From Microvirga calopogonii (GTDB lineage: Bacteria > Pseudomonadota > Alphaproteobacteria > Rhizobiales > Beijerinckiaceae): a DNA stretch of 64,000 bases. Shown here one piece after another: positions 55,760 through 64,000 of the stretch; the stretch's first letter is position 1; every line of letters begins with the position of its first letter. The notes beneath the pieces are model-generated. The model made no database searches, was not told the DNA's origin, and saw only the letters and a list, made by a program, of their open reading frames with translations. The stretch covers positions 1 to 64,000 of the forward strand of contig NZ_QDGA01000017.1 of assembly GCF_003347665.1 (NCBI RefSeq), read 5' to 3'. A program made the position numbers and the translations under genes.

Positions 55760-57772
55760 ATGATTACCCTGACATTCCCCGATGGCGCCCAGCGCCAGTA
55801 CGAATCCGGCATCACCGGCCGTGAGATCGTGGAAGGCATCGCCAAGTCGCTGGCCAAGCGCACCGTCGCCATGGCGCTCGACGGCACGGTCGCCGATCTC
55901 GCCGATCCGATCACCCGCGATGCCAAGATCGAATTCCTGAACCGCGAAGATCCCCGTTCCCTGGAGCTGATCCGGCACGATGCCGCGCACGTCCTGGCCG
56001 AAGCCGTGCAGGAGCTGTTTCCCGGAACGCAGGTCACCATCGGTCCCGTGATCGAGAACGGCTTCTATTACGACTTCGCCCGCAACGAGCCCTTCACGCC
56101 CGAGGACTTCCCCGCCATCGAGGCGAAGATGCGCGAGATCATCGCGCGGGATAAGCCCTTCACCAAGGAGGTCTGGAGCCGCGACAAGGCCAAACAGGTC
56201 TTCAAGGAAAAGGGCGAGACCTACAAGGTCGAGCTCGTGGACGCGATTCCGGAAGGCCAGGATCTCAAGATCTATTTCCAGGGCGACTGGTTCGACCTCT
56301 GCCGCGGCCCGCACATGACCTCCACGGGCAAGATCGGCAATGCCTTCAAGCTCATGAAGGTGGCAGGCGCCTATTGGCGCGGCGACTCGAACAACGCGAT
56401 GCTGACCCGCATCTACGCGACCGCCTGGGCGAACCAGGAGGAACTCGACAACTATATCCGCCAACTCGAGGAAGCCGAGAAGCGCGACCATCGCCGCCTG
56501 GGCCGCGAGATGGACCTGTTCCACTTCCAGGAAGAGGGGCCGGGCGTCGTGTTCTGGCACCCGAAGGGCTGGACGGTGTTCCAGGAGCTGATCTCCTACA
56601 TGCGCCGCCGGCTGAAGGGTACTTACCAGGAGGTCAACGCGCCGCAGATCCTCGACAAGGCTCTGTGGGAGACCTCGGGCCACTGGGGCTGGTACCGCGA
56701 GAACATGTTCGCGACCCAGACAGAGGACGACCGCGTCTTCGCCATCAAGCCGATGAACTGTCCGGGGCACGTGCAGATCTTCAAGCACGGGCTGAAGTCC
56801 TATCGCGACCTGCCGCTGCGCCTCGCCGAGTTCGGCAACGTGCACCGTTACGAACCGTCGGGCGCGCTGCACGGCCTGATGCGCGTGCGCGGCTTCACAC
56901 AGGACGACGCGCACATCTTCTGCACGGAAGATCAGCTGGCGGCCGAGTGCCTGAAGATCAACGACCTGATCCTGTCGACCTATGCCGATTTCGGCTTCGA
57001 CGAGATCGTCGTGAAGCTCTCGACCCGTCCTGAGAAGCGCGTGGGCACCGACGAGATGTGGGATCATGCGGAAGACGTGATGACACGCGTCCTCAAGCAG
57101 ATCGAGGACCAGTCCGGCGGACGCATCAAGACCGCGATCAACCCGGGCGAGGGCGCATTCTACGGACCGAAGTTCGAGTACGTGCTGCGCGATGCCATCG
57201 GCCGCGACTGGCAGTGCGGCACCACGCAGGTGGACTTCAACCTGCCGGAGCGGTTCGGCGCGTTCTATGTCGATGCTGACGGCCAGAAGAAGACGCCCGT
57301 CATGGTCCACCGCGCGATCTGCGGCTCCATGGAGCGCTTCACCGGCATCCTGATCGAGCACTTCGCCGGTCACTTCCCGCTCTGGCTCGCGCCGGTGCAG
57401 GCGGTCGTCGCCACCATCACGTCCGAGGGCGACGAATACGCCATGGAAGTGGTGCGGGCCGCCGAGGCCGCGGGCCTTCGCGTGGAGGCGGATCTTCGCA
57501 ACGAGAAGATCAACTACAAGGTCCGTGAGCACTCGCTCGTGAAGGTGCCGGTGCTTCTCGTGGTGGGCCGCAAGGAGGCCGCCGAGCGGACGGTGTCGAT
57601 CCGCCGCCTGGGAAGTCCCAACCAGCAGACCATGACCCTCGACGAGGCCCTGAAGGTTCTCGCCGCCGAGGCCGTCACTCCCGACCGCCGACGCCAGGCG
57701 AAGGCCGTATCGGAGCCGGAAGGGCACGCCACTCTCGACGGGCATCACGTGGTCGAGCGGACGGTCGCGTAA
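55760..57772 (+). CDS. thrS: Threonyl-tRNA synthetase
   Basis: Charges tRNA-Thr. The 670-residue protein has a TGS domain (1-62, [17 protein letters not shown]), an editing SAD domain ([15 protein letters not shown] and FDLCRGPHM, zinc-like His/Cys), a class II core at about 260-540 ([40 protein letters not shown]) and a C-terminal anticodon-binding domain. AGGAG lies ten bases before the ATG at 55760. A terminator follows. Confidence 0.97.
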   Translation: MITLTFPDGAQRQYESGITGREIVEGIAKSLAKRTVAMALDGTVADLADPITRDAKIEFLNREDPRSLELIRHDAAHVLAEAVQELFPGTQVTIGPVIENGFYYDFARNEPFTPEDFPAIEAKMREIIARDKPFTKEVWSRDKAKQVFKEKGETYKVELVDAIPEGQDLKIYFQGDWFDLCRGPHMTSTGKIGNAFKLMKVAGAYWRGDSNNAMLTRIYATAWANQEELDNYIRQLEEAEKRDHRRLGREMDLFHFQEEGPGVVFWHPKGWTVFQELISYMRRRLKGTYQEVNAPQILDKALWETSGHWGWYRENMFATQTEDDRVFAIKPMNCPGHVQIFKHGLKSYRDLPLRLAEFGNVHRYEPSGALHGLMRVRGFTQDDAHIFCTEDQLAAECLKINDLILSTYADFGFDEIVVKLSTRPEKRVGTDEMWDHAEDVMTRVLKQIEDQSGGRIKTAINPGEGAFYGPKFEYVLRDAIGRDWQCGTTQVDFNLPERFGAFYVDADGQKKTPVMVHRAICGSMERFTGILIEHFAGHFPLWLAPVQAVVATITSEGDEYAMEVVRAAEAAGLRVEADLRNEKINYKVREHSLVKVPVLLVVGRKEAAERTVSIRRLGSPNQQTMTLDEALKVLAAEAVTPDRRRQAKAVSEPEGHATLDGHHVVERTVA

Positions 57773-57790
57773 ATTCGGATCCCATGAAGG

Positions 57791-57823
57791 AAGGCGGCGT
57801 CTCCGACAGGAAACGCCGCCTTT
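57791..57823 (+). terminator. Rho-independent terminator after thrS
   Basis: A 10-bp stem (AAGGCGGCGT / ACGCCGCCTT) with a 12-base loop and a short T tract, 19 bases after thrS. Confidence 0.85.
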
Positions 57824-57845
57824 TGCATTCAATCAACCACTCCCA

Positions 57846-57936
57846 CGTCATCGCCGGTCCTGTGCCGGCCATCCGGATACGGTGAAGCGCAGCGCCTCAG
57901 GCCATCGGGATCACCGGCACGAGGCCGGTGATGACG
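57846..57936. repeat. Intergenic palindromes
   Basis: GTCATCGCCGG...CCGGCCAT at the left and ATCACCGGC-ACGAG-GCCGGTGAT (57910-57932) at the right. These are further members of the dispersed palindromes, between convergent genes. Confidence 0.65.
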
Positions 57937-57954
57937 GAGGTGAACGTTCCGAAA

Positions 57955-59325
57955 TCAGGACGTCTGCCGCTGCCGGCCCGTCGTGCGCCCGCCAGGAGCC
58001 GTACCCGCCGTGGTGCCTGCCGTACCGCTGCCGGGATTGCCGGTCGCTACCGCATCGCCGGCCTCCGTTCCCGTGGTGTGCGTTCCCTGGCGTTGGCCGA
58101 CGCGCAGGTTGTTCTGCACGTGGCTCACGCCCGACACGGATTCCGCCAGATCCTCGGCGCGCCGCTTCTCGTTGCGGTCGCGGACGGTGCCCGTGAGGGT
58201 CACTTCCCGGTTCTGAACCTGAACCTCGATCTCCGAGGCGTCGAGCATGGCATCGTCGGTGAGGCGCTCGCTGATGTCCTCGCGGATGCGCTCGTCCGAG
58301 CGCTGATATCCTTTCGGGCCGCGTCCCTGATGCTCGCCGCGGCGCACCTCGCCGCGGCTGGCGGTGGCGTCGTTGCCGAAGCGGGTGTTGCCGGGACCCA
58401 TGCCGTAATTGCTGTGGTCCCGCCGCTCGTTCACGAGGCTCCAGGTGCGCTCGCGGTCCTGCATGCGACGATCGTCCTCGTTGCTGTCGTCGCCTGGACG
58501 CGCGCGTTCGCCGGTGATCGTGGAAGCACCGAAGCGCTTCGGATGGTAGCCTCGGCCGGCGGAGCCGCGTCCCGCGTATTCGTCGCCATAGCTCTGGTAG
58601 CCCTCACCGCCGAAGCCGCCGCGCATCCGGGCATTGCGGGCCCCTTCCTCGCCGGGATAGCCGAAGCTGCCGAAGGCGGCGCGGACGTCGTCTTCCTCGC
58701 GGAAGCGGAACGGCTCGCGGCCGGGATTTCGGGAGCGCTCGTCACGTCCCCGCCGATCGTCGTGGTAGTCGTGCGGGCGATGACGCCAGTCGTCATCGTC
58801 GTTCCTCAGCCGCCGATCCAGTTCGCGACGCTCGTCGCCGGTCAGGCGGGCGCGTCCGCCGCCTCGGGTCTGGTCGGCTCGGGCGGACGTCGGGGTGCCG
58901 GTCCGGTCGGGTTCGGAGGGCGTGGAGATGCGGTTCAGCGCACGCGAGGCATCGCCTTCGCGATCCGTCGCGAGATCGCCGAGCGCCACGATTCCGACGA
59001 GGTGCTTGTCATGATCGACCACCGGCAGTCGGCGGATCTGATGATCGCTCATCAGCTCGACGATGTGGCCGACGTCGTCATCCTCGAAGCACCACCAGAC
59101 ATTGTCGGACATGATGTCACGCACGCGCGTCGTGTCGGGAGAGAGGCCGGCGGCCGTCGCTCGGACGGTGATGTCCCGGTCGGTCACCATGCCCCGCAGG
59201 CGGCGTCCGTCGCAGACGGGCAGCACGCCGACATTCATCTCGTCCATGAGACGCGCCGCTTCCTGGATGGTCCGGTCGGGACTCACCACGCGGACGTTGC
59301 GGGTCATGATCTCTGCGATTTTCAT
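57955..59325 (-). CDS. CBS-pair and BON-domain protein with long disordered linker
   Basis: A 456-residue protein. Residues 1-130 hold two CBS motifs (MKIAEIMTRNVRVVSPDRTI; ATAAGLSPDTTRVRDIMSD; IVALGDLATDRE). Residues about 135-340 are an Arg/Gly/Asp/Glu-rich, apparently disordered linker. Residues about 345-420 are a BON domain (GYQRSDERIREDISERL, then DASEIEVQVQNREVTLTGTV), and the tail is Thr/Gly-rich. The start at 59325 has GAGAGGAAG upstream. BON domains are linked to envelope or phospholipid binding, but no signal peptide is visible. Confidence 0.85.
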   Translation of the reverse strand: MKIAEIMTRNVRVVSPDRTIQEAARLMDEMNVGVLPVCDGRRLRGMVTDRDITVRATAAGLSPDTTRVRDIMSDNVWWCFEDDDVGHIVELMSDHQIRRLPVVDHDKHLVGIVALGDLATDREGDASRALNRISTPSEPDRTGTPTSARADQTRGGGRARLTGDERRELDRRLRNDDDDWRHRPHDYHDDRRGRDERSRNPGREPFRFREEDDVRAAFGSFGYPGEEGARNARMRGGFGGEGYQSYGDEYAGRGSAGRGYHPKRFGASTITGERARPGDDSNEDDRRMQDRERTWSLVNERRDHSNYGMGPGNTRFGNDATASRGEVRRGEHQGRGPKGYQRSDERIREDISERLTDDAMLDASEIEVQVQNREVTLTGTVRDRNEKRRAEDLAESVSGVSHVQNNLRVGQRQGTHTTGTEAGDAVATGNPGSGTAGTTAGTAPGGRTTGRQRQTS

Positions 59326-59431
59326 GAGCTTCCTCTCCAGCAAGGTCACGCCTTGGGAGTTCAGGCTCATGGGCGGCGCGACCGGTCATAGGCTGTCGGT
59401 CAATGCCGCCGGGAGGGAAAGGTTCAGCCGT

Positions 59432-60313
59432 TCAAGGCGTGGCGATGATCTCGATATCCCGGTCGAGGCCGCTCTCGACCTTGAACTCGCGGGTAAAGAC
59501 CTTGCCCTCGTGGCGCGCGATCAGGACGTATTCGCCTTCAGCCAGAGTGACGGACGGAAAGGCGCCGATGGCCTCGCGGATCACGTCGCCGCCCGGGGTG
59601 AGCACGCTGAACGCCGTGCCGGCGAAGGCCTCGCCGCCCGCGGAGCCGACCAGTTTCAGCGTCACGGTGGCGGCGCGGTGGTTGAGGGTCGCTTCCGTGA
59701 CGCGCCCCGATTCCACCTTCAGGTCGCTGCGCATGATGGCGTTGGCGTCGCCATAGGTGGAGACCACGTGATAGGTGCCTTCGGGCAGGCGGATCATGTC
59801 GTTGGCTTTGGCATCGGCGATCACGAGCCGGCCTTCGGAATTCTGCGCCTCCGGCACGTAGACGGAGAACGAGAGGCGGTTTCCCGCAATGGGGCTTCCG
59901 CTCACGGCGCCTTTGAGCTGAAGGGCTCCGGCATTGATGACGAGCCGCTCGTTGAGGCTACCCCGCTGCACGCTGATCCGCTTCGAGGCGCTCGCGAAAC
60001 CGTAAGCCACGTGGATGATGTAGTTGCCGGGCGAGAGGGTGAAGCTCGGCGTAGGGCTCGTGGAGCGGGCGATGATGTTGGGCTGGGACGCGTCCCCGCG
60101 ATCCTCGAAGATGCGCCACACCAGCCCCGAGCGGATCGGCTCGTTGCTTCCTGCGAAGGCCGCTCCGGTGTTCAGCATCACCTGCCCGATGGAGAGCGCG
60201 GGGAGGTTCTGCGACATGGACGGCACGGCGGGCGACTGGGCCAGGGCCGGGCCGGCGGCGACAAGGCTGAGCGGACCGAGGATGGAAAAGAGTTGCTTTG
60301 AAAAAAGAGGCAT
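59432..60313 (-). CDS. Secreted protein with tandem beta-sandwich-like units
   Basis: A 293-residue protein with a signal peptide (cleavage after ALAQ). The mature part shows three units of about 80-90 residues, each with a phrase like LSPGNYIIHVAYGFA, LPEGTYHVVSTYGDA or LAEGEYVLIARHEGK, followed by a KRISV/DLKVESG/EFKVESG strand. These look like PEGA- or Ig-like repeats (inference). It starts 16 bases after the YfhO-like gene ends and is likely in the same operon. The function is unknown. Confidence 0.78.
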   Translation of the reverse strand: MPLFSKQLFSILGPLSLVAAGPALAQSPAVPSMSQNLPALSIGQVMLNTGAAFAGSNEPIRSGLVWRIFEDRGDASQPNIIARSTSPTPSFTLSPGNYIIHVAYGFASASKRISVQRGSLNERLVINAGALQLKGAVSGSPIAGNRLSFSVYVPEAQNSEGRLVIADAKANDMIRLPEGTYHVVSTYGDANAIMRSDLKVESGRVTEATLNHRAATVTLKLVGSAGGEAFAGTAFSVLTPGGDVIREAIGAFPSVTLAEGEYVLIARHEGKVFTREFKVESGLDRDIEIIATP

Positions 60314-60329
60314 CGGTTGAAATGGGTTC

Positions 60330-62774
60330 TCACGGGGGCGGGGAGACGATCGCCGTCTGAATCCGCTTCTCCTCGCTTTTGACGAGATCGGAGGCGGCCG
60401 CAACCAGATTCTCGAGCGACATCGGCCGGAAATGGAACTCGACCCGGTGGCGCCCGGGGCCGATCTCGACCCCTCGGAACAGAAGGTTGGCGCGCAGGAT
60501 CGGCCGGCGCTCACCGTCGACCCAGGCCTCCCAGCCCGGATAATTGATGTCGTGCAGCACCAGGATGCCGTTGTCGCTGCTCTCGACATCGAGGGCGACC
60601 GAGTTGCGCATGTAGCTGACGATGCGCGCCTCGCCCTTGGCTTCATCGGGAGCGGTGCCGGCCGGCGTGTAGGCGGCCTTGAGCAGCGGCATGCTGTCGG
60701 TGTCGACGAGGGCTTCCGTCTCGCGATCGAATTCAGGCAGCTCGTCCTCGCCCAGTACGGCCTCTGAATCCACCGGGGTGACGTGATGCGCCACGTAGGC
60801 GCGAGGAACGGAGGTGTTCAGGCGATAGATCCACATCCGACCCGTGCCATAGACGACCTCGGCGTCGGTCAGACGCGGGAAATGGCGCGGCAGCTTCTCC
60901 ACGGGGCGGTCGAGCACGACATAGTCGAGCCCCAGAAGGCTGGCGAGCTCGCAATTGTAGCCCCTGAAGCTCGTCGGGAAGCTGCGCAGATTGGGATCTT
61001 CCGCGTTCTCCCCGGGACCGATGGCGCGCTCGTAATCGGCCAGGCGCAACGGATTGTAGCCGATGGTGTCCTCGATCCCGAGAACCATGGACGCGTTCTG
61101 CCACGCCCCCTGCAGGCCGAGGATCTCGACACGGGGATACTCGCCCCTCGCATGGCGATCGGCGAGCTCGCGCTTGAGGATCTGCAGGCCCTGCAACTGC
61201 TCCGGTGGCAGCTTCGTGAAGATCGTGTAGCGCTCGGCGGGCTCCGCATTCAGGGCTGAGGCCGCATGGCGGCCGATCAGCTCGGCGCCCGTCAGGGTCA
61301 CGAGCACGAGGGCGACGGCCTCGCGCCAGCGGGACGCGCCGCTCATCTTCGTGATGGCCGCGATGGCCAGGACCGCCGCGGCAAGGCTGACACCGATCTC
61401 GGTCAGGGCCGGGAAGACGAAGCCCCCCTTGATGGCAAAGGCCATGGCGCTGGCGATGGCGACAACCACGAGGCCAACGGCCAGGAGCGGCAGGGCCGCC
61501 CAGAGGCGGCCGAGCGTCGCCCGGCTCCATCGCGGCAGTCCTTCCGTCACATAGCGATGGACGAGATAACCCGCCGCGAAGGCCAGGGCGATGTTGATGA
61601 GGAAGGTCGCGTCGGCGGGCCGGCGGTAGAGGTCCACGCCCGGCAGGTGATCGAAGATCACGACGAAACCCGGCGTGTAGCGCCCGAGCGCATAGAGCGT
61701 GGCCGCGATGCCCATGACGAGGAAGAAGCGGAACTCGCGGGCGAACAGGCGGCCCCCCGCCACCCCGTGCCAAAGCAGGAAGAGGGCCGGGATCGTGCCG
61801 ATGAACAGGTAATTGGTCGCCCGGTCGGTCCAGGTTCCCTCGGAGAGGCTGTGCCAGTCCGGCCCCCAATAATCGTAGGTCCAGCGCAGGGAGCCGAAGA
61901 CGTTGCCGAACAGGATCGTCGCCAGGCTCTCCGGCGGCAGCGATCCCATGGCCGCCACGCCGAACCCGAAGGACGGGCGCGTCGAGGTGGCGAGGAATTG
62001 CATCGTCAGTACGATCGGGACGGCGAGAAGCGTACCGCCGATCAGCCCCATGAAGAGCAGGAGCCCAAGGCGGGACTTGAGATAGGCGAGGGGGCGAGGC
62101 GCGGCCCAGATCCGCTGCGCGGCGAGCGCGATGAGAGTCAGGCCGCAGAGAAAGGCGACCTGATCGCGCCCGATGACCATCATGGCCGCGCTGAGGGCGA
62201 AGAGCAGCCCGTAACGGTAGGAGCGGCGGTCGAGGGCTTCCTCCAGGAGCCAGAAGGCCAGCGGAAAGAACCCGTAGCTGAAGATGATGCCGGTATGCTG
62301 GAGGCGGGCCGTGGCGGAACCGCCGAGCATGAAGACGAGGGCTGCCACCACGGCGCCCGCCGGATGCCAGCCCCGCCGGCGGAACAGAGGCACGAAAGCC
62401 AGCGCCCCGGGAAGGAAATGGGCGAAGACGACCACGTCGAAGAGCTGCATGGACGGCTCGGGGACGAGCCACCCGAACAGCAGCATGGTGGGAGTGAAAA
62501 GCAGCGACTGGGGATCCGCCGCCGATGGATGCCCGCCGAAGTGGTAGGGGTTCCAGAGGGGCAGCTCGCCATGGGCGAGCGCGCTGCCCAGGTAGCGCAG
62601 GGTCGGATAGAACTGGTTCTTGGAGTCCCAGGGAACGACGGTCCCGGTCAGGGGCCAGATGGATACCGCCAGGGCCCAGGCCACGAGGATCAGGGCAAAA
62701 GCCGTCAGCGTCTGGCGCTGCGACCAGGCTGGCATGGAAGCTGGACTATCCAGTCCTGAAATCGATGTCTGCAT
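60330..62774 (-). CDS. YfhO-family integral membrane protein
   Basis: An 814-residue protein with at least 11 membrane segments over residues 20-500 and a large C-terminal domain. WNPYHFGGHPSAADPQS is a signature of the YfhO/GT-C-like family, whose members are thought to act on lipid-linked sugars. The C-terminal part (PGWEAWVDGERRPILRANLL) matches the usual YfhO ending. The reaction is unproven. Confidence 0.85.
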   Translation of the reverse strand: MQTSISGLDSPASMPAWSQRQTLTAFALILVAWALAVSIWPLTGTVVPWDSKNQFYPTLRYLGSALAHGELPLWNPYHFGGHPSAADPQSLLFTPTMLLFGWLVPEPSMQLFDVVVFAHFLPGALAFVPLFRRRGWHPAGAVVAALVFMLGGSATARLQHTGIIFSYGFFPLAFWLLEEALDRRSYRYGLLFALSAAMMVIGRDQVAFLCGLTLIALAAQRIWAAPRPLAYLKSRLGLLLFMGLIGGTLLAVPIVLTMQFLATSTRPSFGFGVAAMGSLPPESLATILFGNVFGSLRWTYDYWGPDWHSLSEGTWTDRATNYLFIGTIPALFLLWHGVAGGRLFAREFRFFLVMGIAATLYALGRYTPGFVVIFDHLPGVDLYRRPADATFLINIALAFAAGYLVHRYVTEGLPRWSRATLGRLWAALPLLAVGLVVVAIASAMAFAIKGGFVFPALTEIGVSLAAAVLAIAAITKMSGASRWREAVALVLVTLTGAELIGRHAASALNAEPAERYTIFTKLPPEQLQGLQILKRELADRHARGEYPRVEILGLQGAWQNASMVLGIEDTIGYNPLRLADYERAIGPGENAEDPNLRSFPTSFRGYNCELASLLGLDYVVLDRPVEKLPRHFPRLTDAEVVYGTGRMWIYRLNTSVPRAYVAHHVTPVDSEAVLGEDELPEFDRETEALVDTDSMPLLKAAYTPAGTAPDEAKGEARIVSYMRNSVALDVESSDNGILVLHDINYPGWEAWVDGERRPILRANLLFRGVEIGPGRHRVEFHFRPMSLENLVAAASDLVKSEEKRIQTAIVSPPP

Positions 62775-63063
62775 TGCTTTCTACGCGGCGCCCCGCCCAC
62801 TCATCTCTTGCCATGAGACCCATTAGGCGGCCTGCCTGCGCACGCCCCCGAGTCCGCCACGGTTTGAAACCTGCTTGGCGTCTGACCGCACTCCCCCTAT
62901 ACATCCGCTGCTGTTTCTTTTGTTCAGCGATGCGTCTTCGGGATGCCCGCGCTTCCTCACGCAGCAAGACGGCGAGACGATGGCAAGCCGGGGCTTTCCT
63001 GACCTGCCGCCTTTGAGCATCCATCTTCATTGTTCCACATAATTCAAGCCGGATGAAGATCCC

Positions 63064-63627
63064 ATGAATGATAGTATCTCCCGCCTTCTGCAGCGCCGCT
63101 CGGTCCCGCCCCGTTGGCTGGGCGAGCCGGGACCGTCCGAGCAGGAGGTCGAAACGCTTCTCAAGATCGCATCCCGAGTGCCGGACCACGGCAAGCTCGT
63201 TCCCTGGCGCTTCATCCTGATCCAGGGCGAGGGGCGGGCGCGCCTCGGCGAGGTGCTGGCAACCGCCTTCCAGGCGGACAATCCGGAGGCCAGCGCCGAG
63301 CAGGTCGCCGCCGAGCGGGAGCGCTTTTCCAACGCGCCCCTCGTCGTCGCCGTAGTGTCCCGCGTGGTGCCGCATGCGAAGATCCCGGACTGGGAGCAGG
63401 TTCTCTCGTCAGGCGCGGTCTGCATGAACCTTCTCGTCGGGGCCACCGCCCTCGGCTATGGCGCATCCTGGCTCTCGGGTTGGGCCGCGTTCGACCGGCG
63501 CGTGCTGGATGCCCTGGGGCTGAAGCCTCATGAGCGGATCGCCGGGTTCGTCCATATCGGCACGGCCAAGGAGACGCCGACCGATCGCGACCGGCCCAGC
63601 CTCGCGGACATCGTGACGCGGTTCTAA
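63064..63627 (+). CDS. Nitroreductase family protein
   Basis: A 187-residue FMN-dependent oxidoreductase of the YdjA-like group. RRSVPPRWLGEPGPSEQEVE and ASRVPDHGKLVPWRFILI form the FMN phosphate region; ALGYGASWLSGWAAFDRRVL and GFVHIGTAKETPTDRDRP complete the family pattern. The likely partner, a flavin reductase-like gene, follows after 25 bases. The physiological substrate is unknown. Confidence 0.92.
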   Translation: MNDSISRLLQRRSVPPRWLGEPGPSEQEVETLLKIASRVPDHGKLVPWRFILIQGEGRARLGEVLATAFQADNPEASAEQVAAERERFSNAPLVVAVVSRVVPHAKIPDWEQVLSSGAVCMNLLVGATALGYGASWLSGWAAFDRRVLDALGLKPHERIAGFVHIGTAKETPTDRDRPSLADIVTRF

Positions 63628-63652
63628 ACCTCTCATCGGGAACTGCCGCCTC

Positions 63653-64000
63653 ATGTTCTACGAAACCTCGACCAACACCCACGGCCTTCCGCACGATCCG
63701 TTCAAGGCCATCGTCACGCCCCGGCCCATCGGCTGGATCACCACCATGAGCGCGAACGGGGAGGTGAACCTGTCGCCCTACTCGTTCTTCAATGCCATAT
63801 CCGAGCGCCCGCCCATGGTGGCGTTCTCGTCCGCCGGCAAGAAGGATGCGCTCACCTTCGTGGAGGAGACGGGGGAATTCGTCTGCAATCTGGCGACCTA
63901 TGATCTGCGCGAGCAGATGAACGCCACCTCGGCCGCTCTGCCGCGTGGCGAGAACGAGATGGAGCATGCGGGCCTGAAACCCGCCGCCTCCCGGCTCGTG
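63653..64000 (+). CDS. Flavin reductase-like (FMN-binding split barrel) protein, truncated by window end
   Basis: The first 116 codons of a gene that runs off the window. The start MFYETSTNTHGLPHDPFKAI and TPRPIGWITTMSANGEVNLS, then SPYSFFNAISERPPMVAFS, are the FMN-binding flavin-reductase-like domain. It lies 25 bases after the nitroreductase gene and is probably cotranscribed. Function beyond flavin binding cannot be judged from the visible part. Confidence 0.88.
   Translation, partial: MFYETSTNTHGLPHDPFKAIVTPRPIGWITTMSANGEVNLSPYSFFNAISERPPMVAFSSAGKKDALTFVEETGEFVCNLATYDLREQMNATSAALPRGENEMEHAGLKPAASRLV

Noticed and set aside
55718..57832. Long open frame on the minus strand across thrS
   Set aside because: It is the antisense of a well-supported synthetase gene in high-G+C DNA, with no motifs of its own.
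57928..59391. 487-codon plus-strand frame opposite the CBS/BON gene
   Set aside because: Low-complexity Ala/Val/Gly antisense translation caused by the Arg/Gly-rich linker on the other strand.
61266..62759. Charged 497-codon frame opposite the YfhO-like gene
   Set aside because: Asp/Glu/Arg/Gly-rich shadow of membrane-helix codons, with no domain.
1..64000. tRNA or rRNA genes, CRISPR arrays, transposases, integrases
   Set aside because: None were recognised in gaps or frames on either strand by eye; a tRNAscan or CRISPR search was not possible.

Overview
The window is about 64 kb of G+C-rich chromosome from an alphaproteobacterium, most likely Hyphomicrobiales close to Microvirga/Methylobacterium. 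This is inferred from gene order and content: a rhizobial-type porin, dapA-smpB-NYN-rpoZ-rsh-pyrE, fabD-fabG-acpP-fabF-mltG-yicC-gmk, lptF-lptG-lptD-pdxA-rsmA beside pepA-holC, and folE-hisI beside a scaffold gene, yidD and thrS. A perfect CtrA-type box and rhizobial-style intergenic palindromes agree with this. I see no rRNA, tRNA, CRISPR array, transposase or prophage.

Layout. 1-1.2 kb: the 3' end of a porin gene. 1.4-9.2 kb: cell-wall, lysine, trans-translation, RNA-processing and pyrimidine genes plus an orphan LuxR-type regulator. 9.2-12.7 kb: rpoZ-rsh-glutamine amidotransferase (minus strand). 13-19.7 kb: fatty acid synthesis, then mltG, yicC and gmk. 19.7-30.5 kb: ddl, a Nudix hydrolase, the LPS-export operon lptF-lptG-lptD-pdxA-rsmA, and divergent pepA and holC.

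30.6-43.5 kb is the accessory part. It holds two large RTX proteins with repeat-built N-terminal regions and matching C-terminal secretion regions, a secreted S10 peptidase with a lipoprotein and a secreted protein, a string of small minus-strand genes, a possible structured RNA behind a consensus promoter, and a secreted amidohydrolase. Intergenic palindromes are frequent here. 43.5-53.5 kb: ordinary metabolic genes (hydrolase, methyltransferase, enoyl-CoA hydratase, cysE, gamma-carbonic anhydrase, BTLCP protease, rhomboid, CBS protein, patatin, MFS, hisI, folE). 53.6-57.8 kb: scaffold protein, an opposed radical SAM gene, yidD and thrS. 57.9-64 kb: a CBS/BON protein, an envelope pair (repeat protein and YfhO-like membrane protein), a nitroreductase and a truncated flavin reductase gene.

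The observations I find most worth following are two tandem small genes whose products align without gaps over 35 residues (36.9-37.3 kb); the candidate structured RNA at 38.15-38.40 kb; the direct lptD-pdxA junction with no surA; the radical SAM gene between the scaffold gene and yidD, without SPASM cysteines; and the two repeat-built RTX proteins. No complete new multi-gene system is evident. All assignments rest on reading sequence and motifs by eye; no database search was run.
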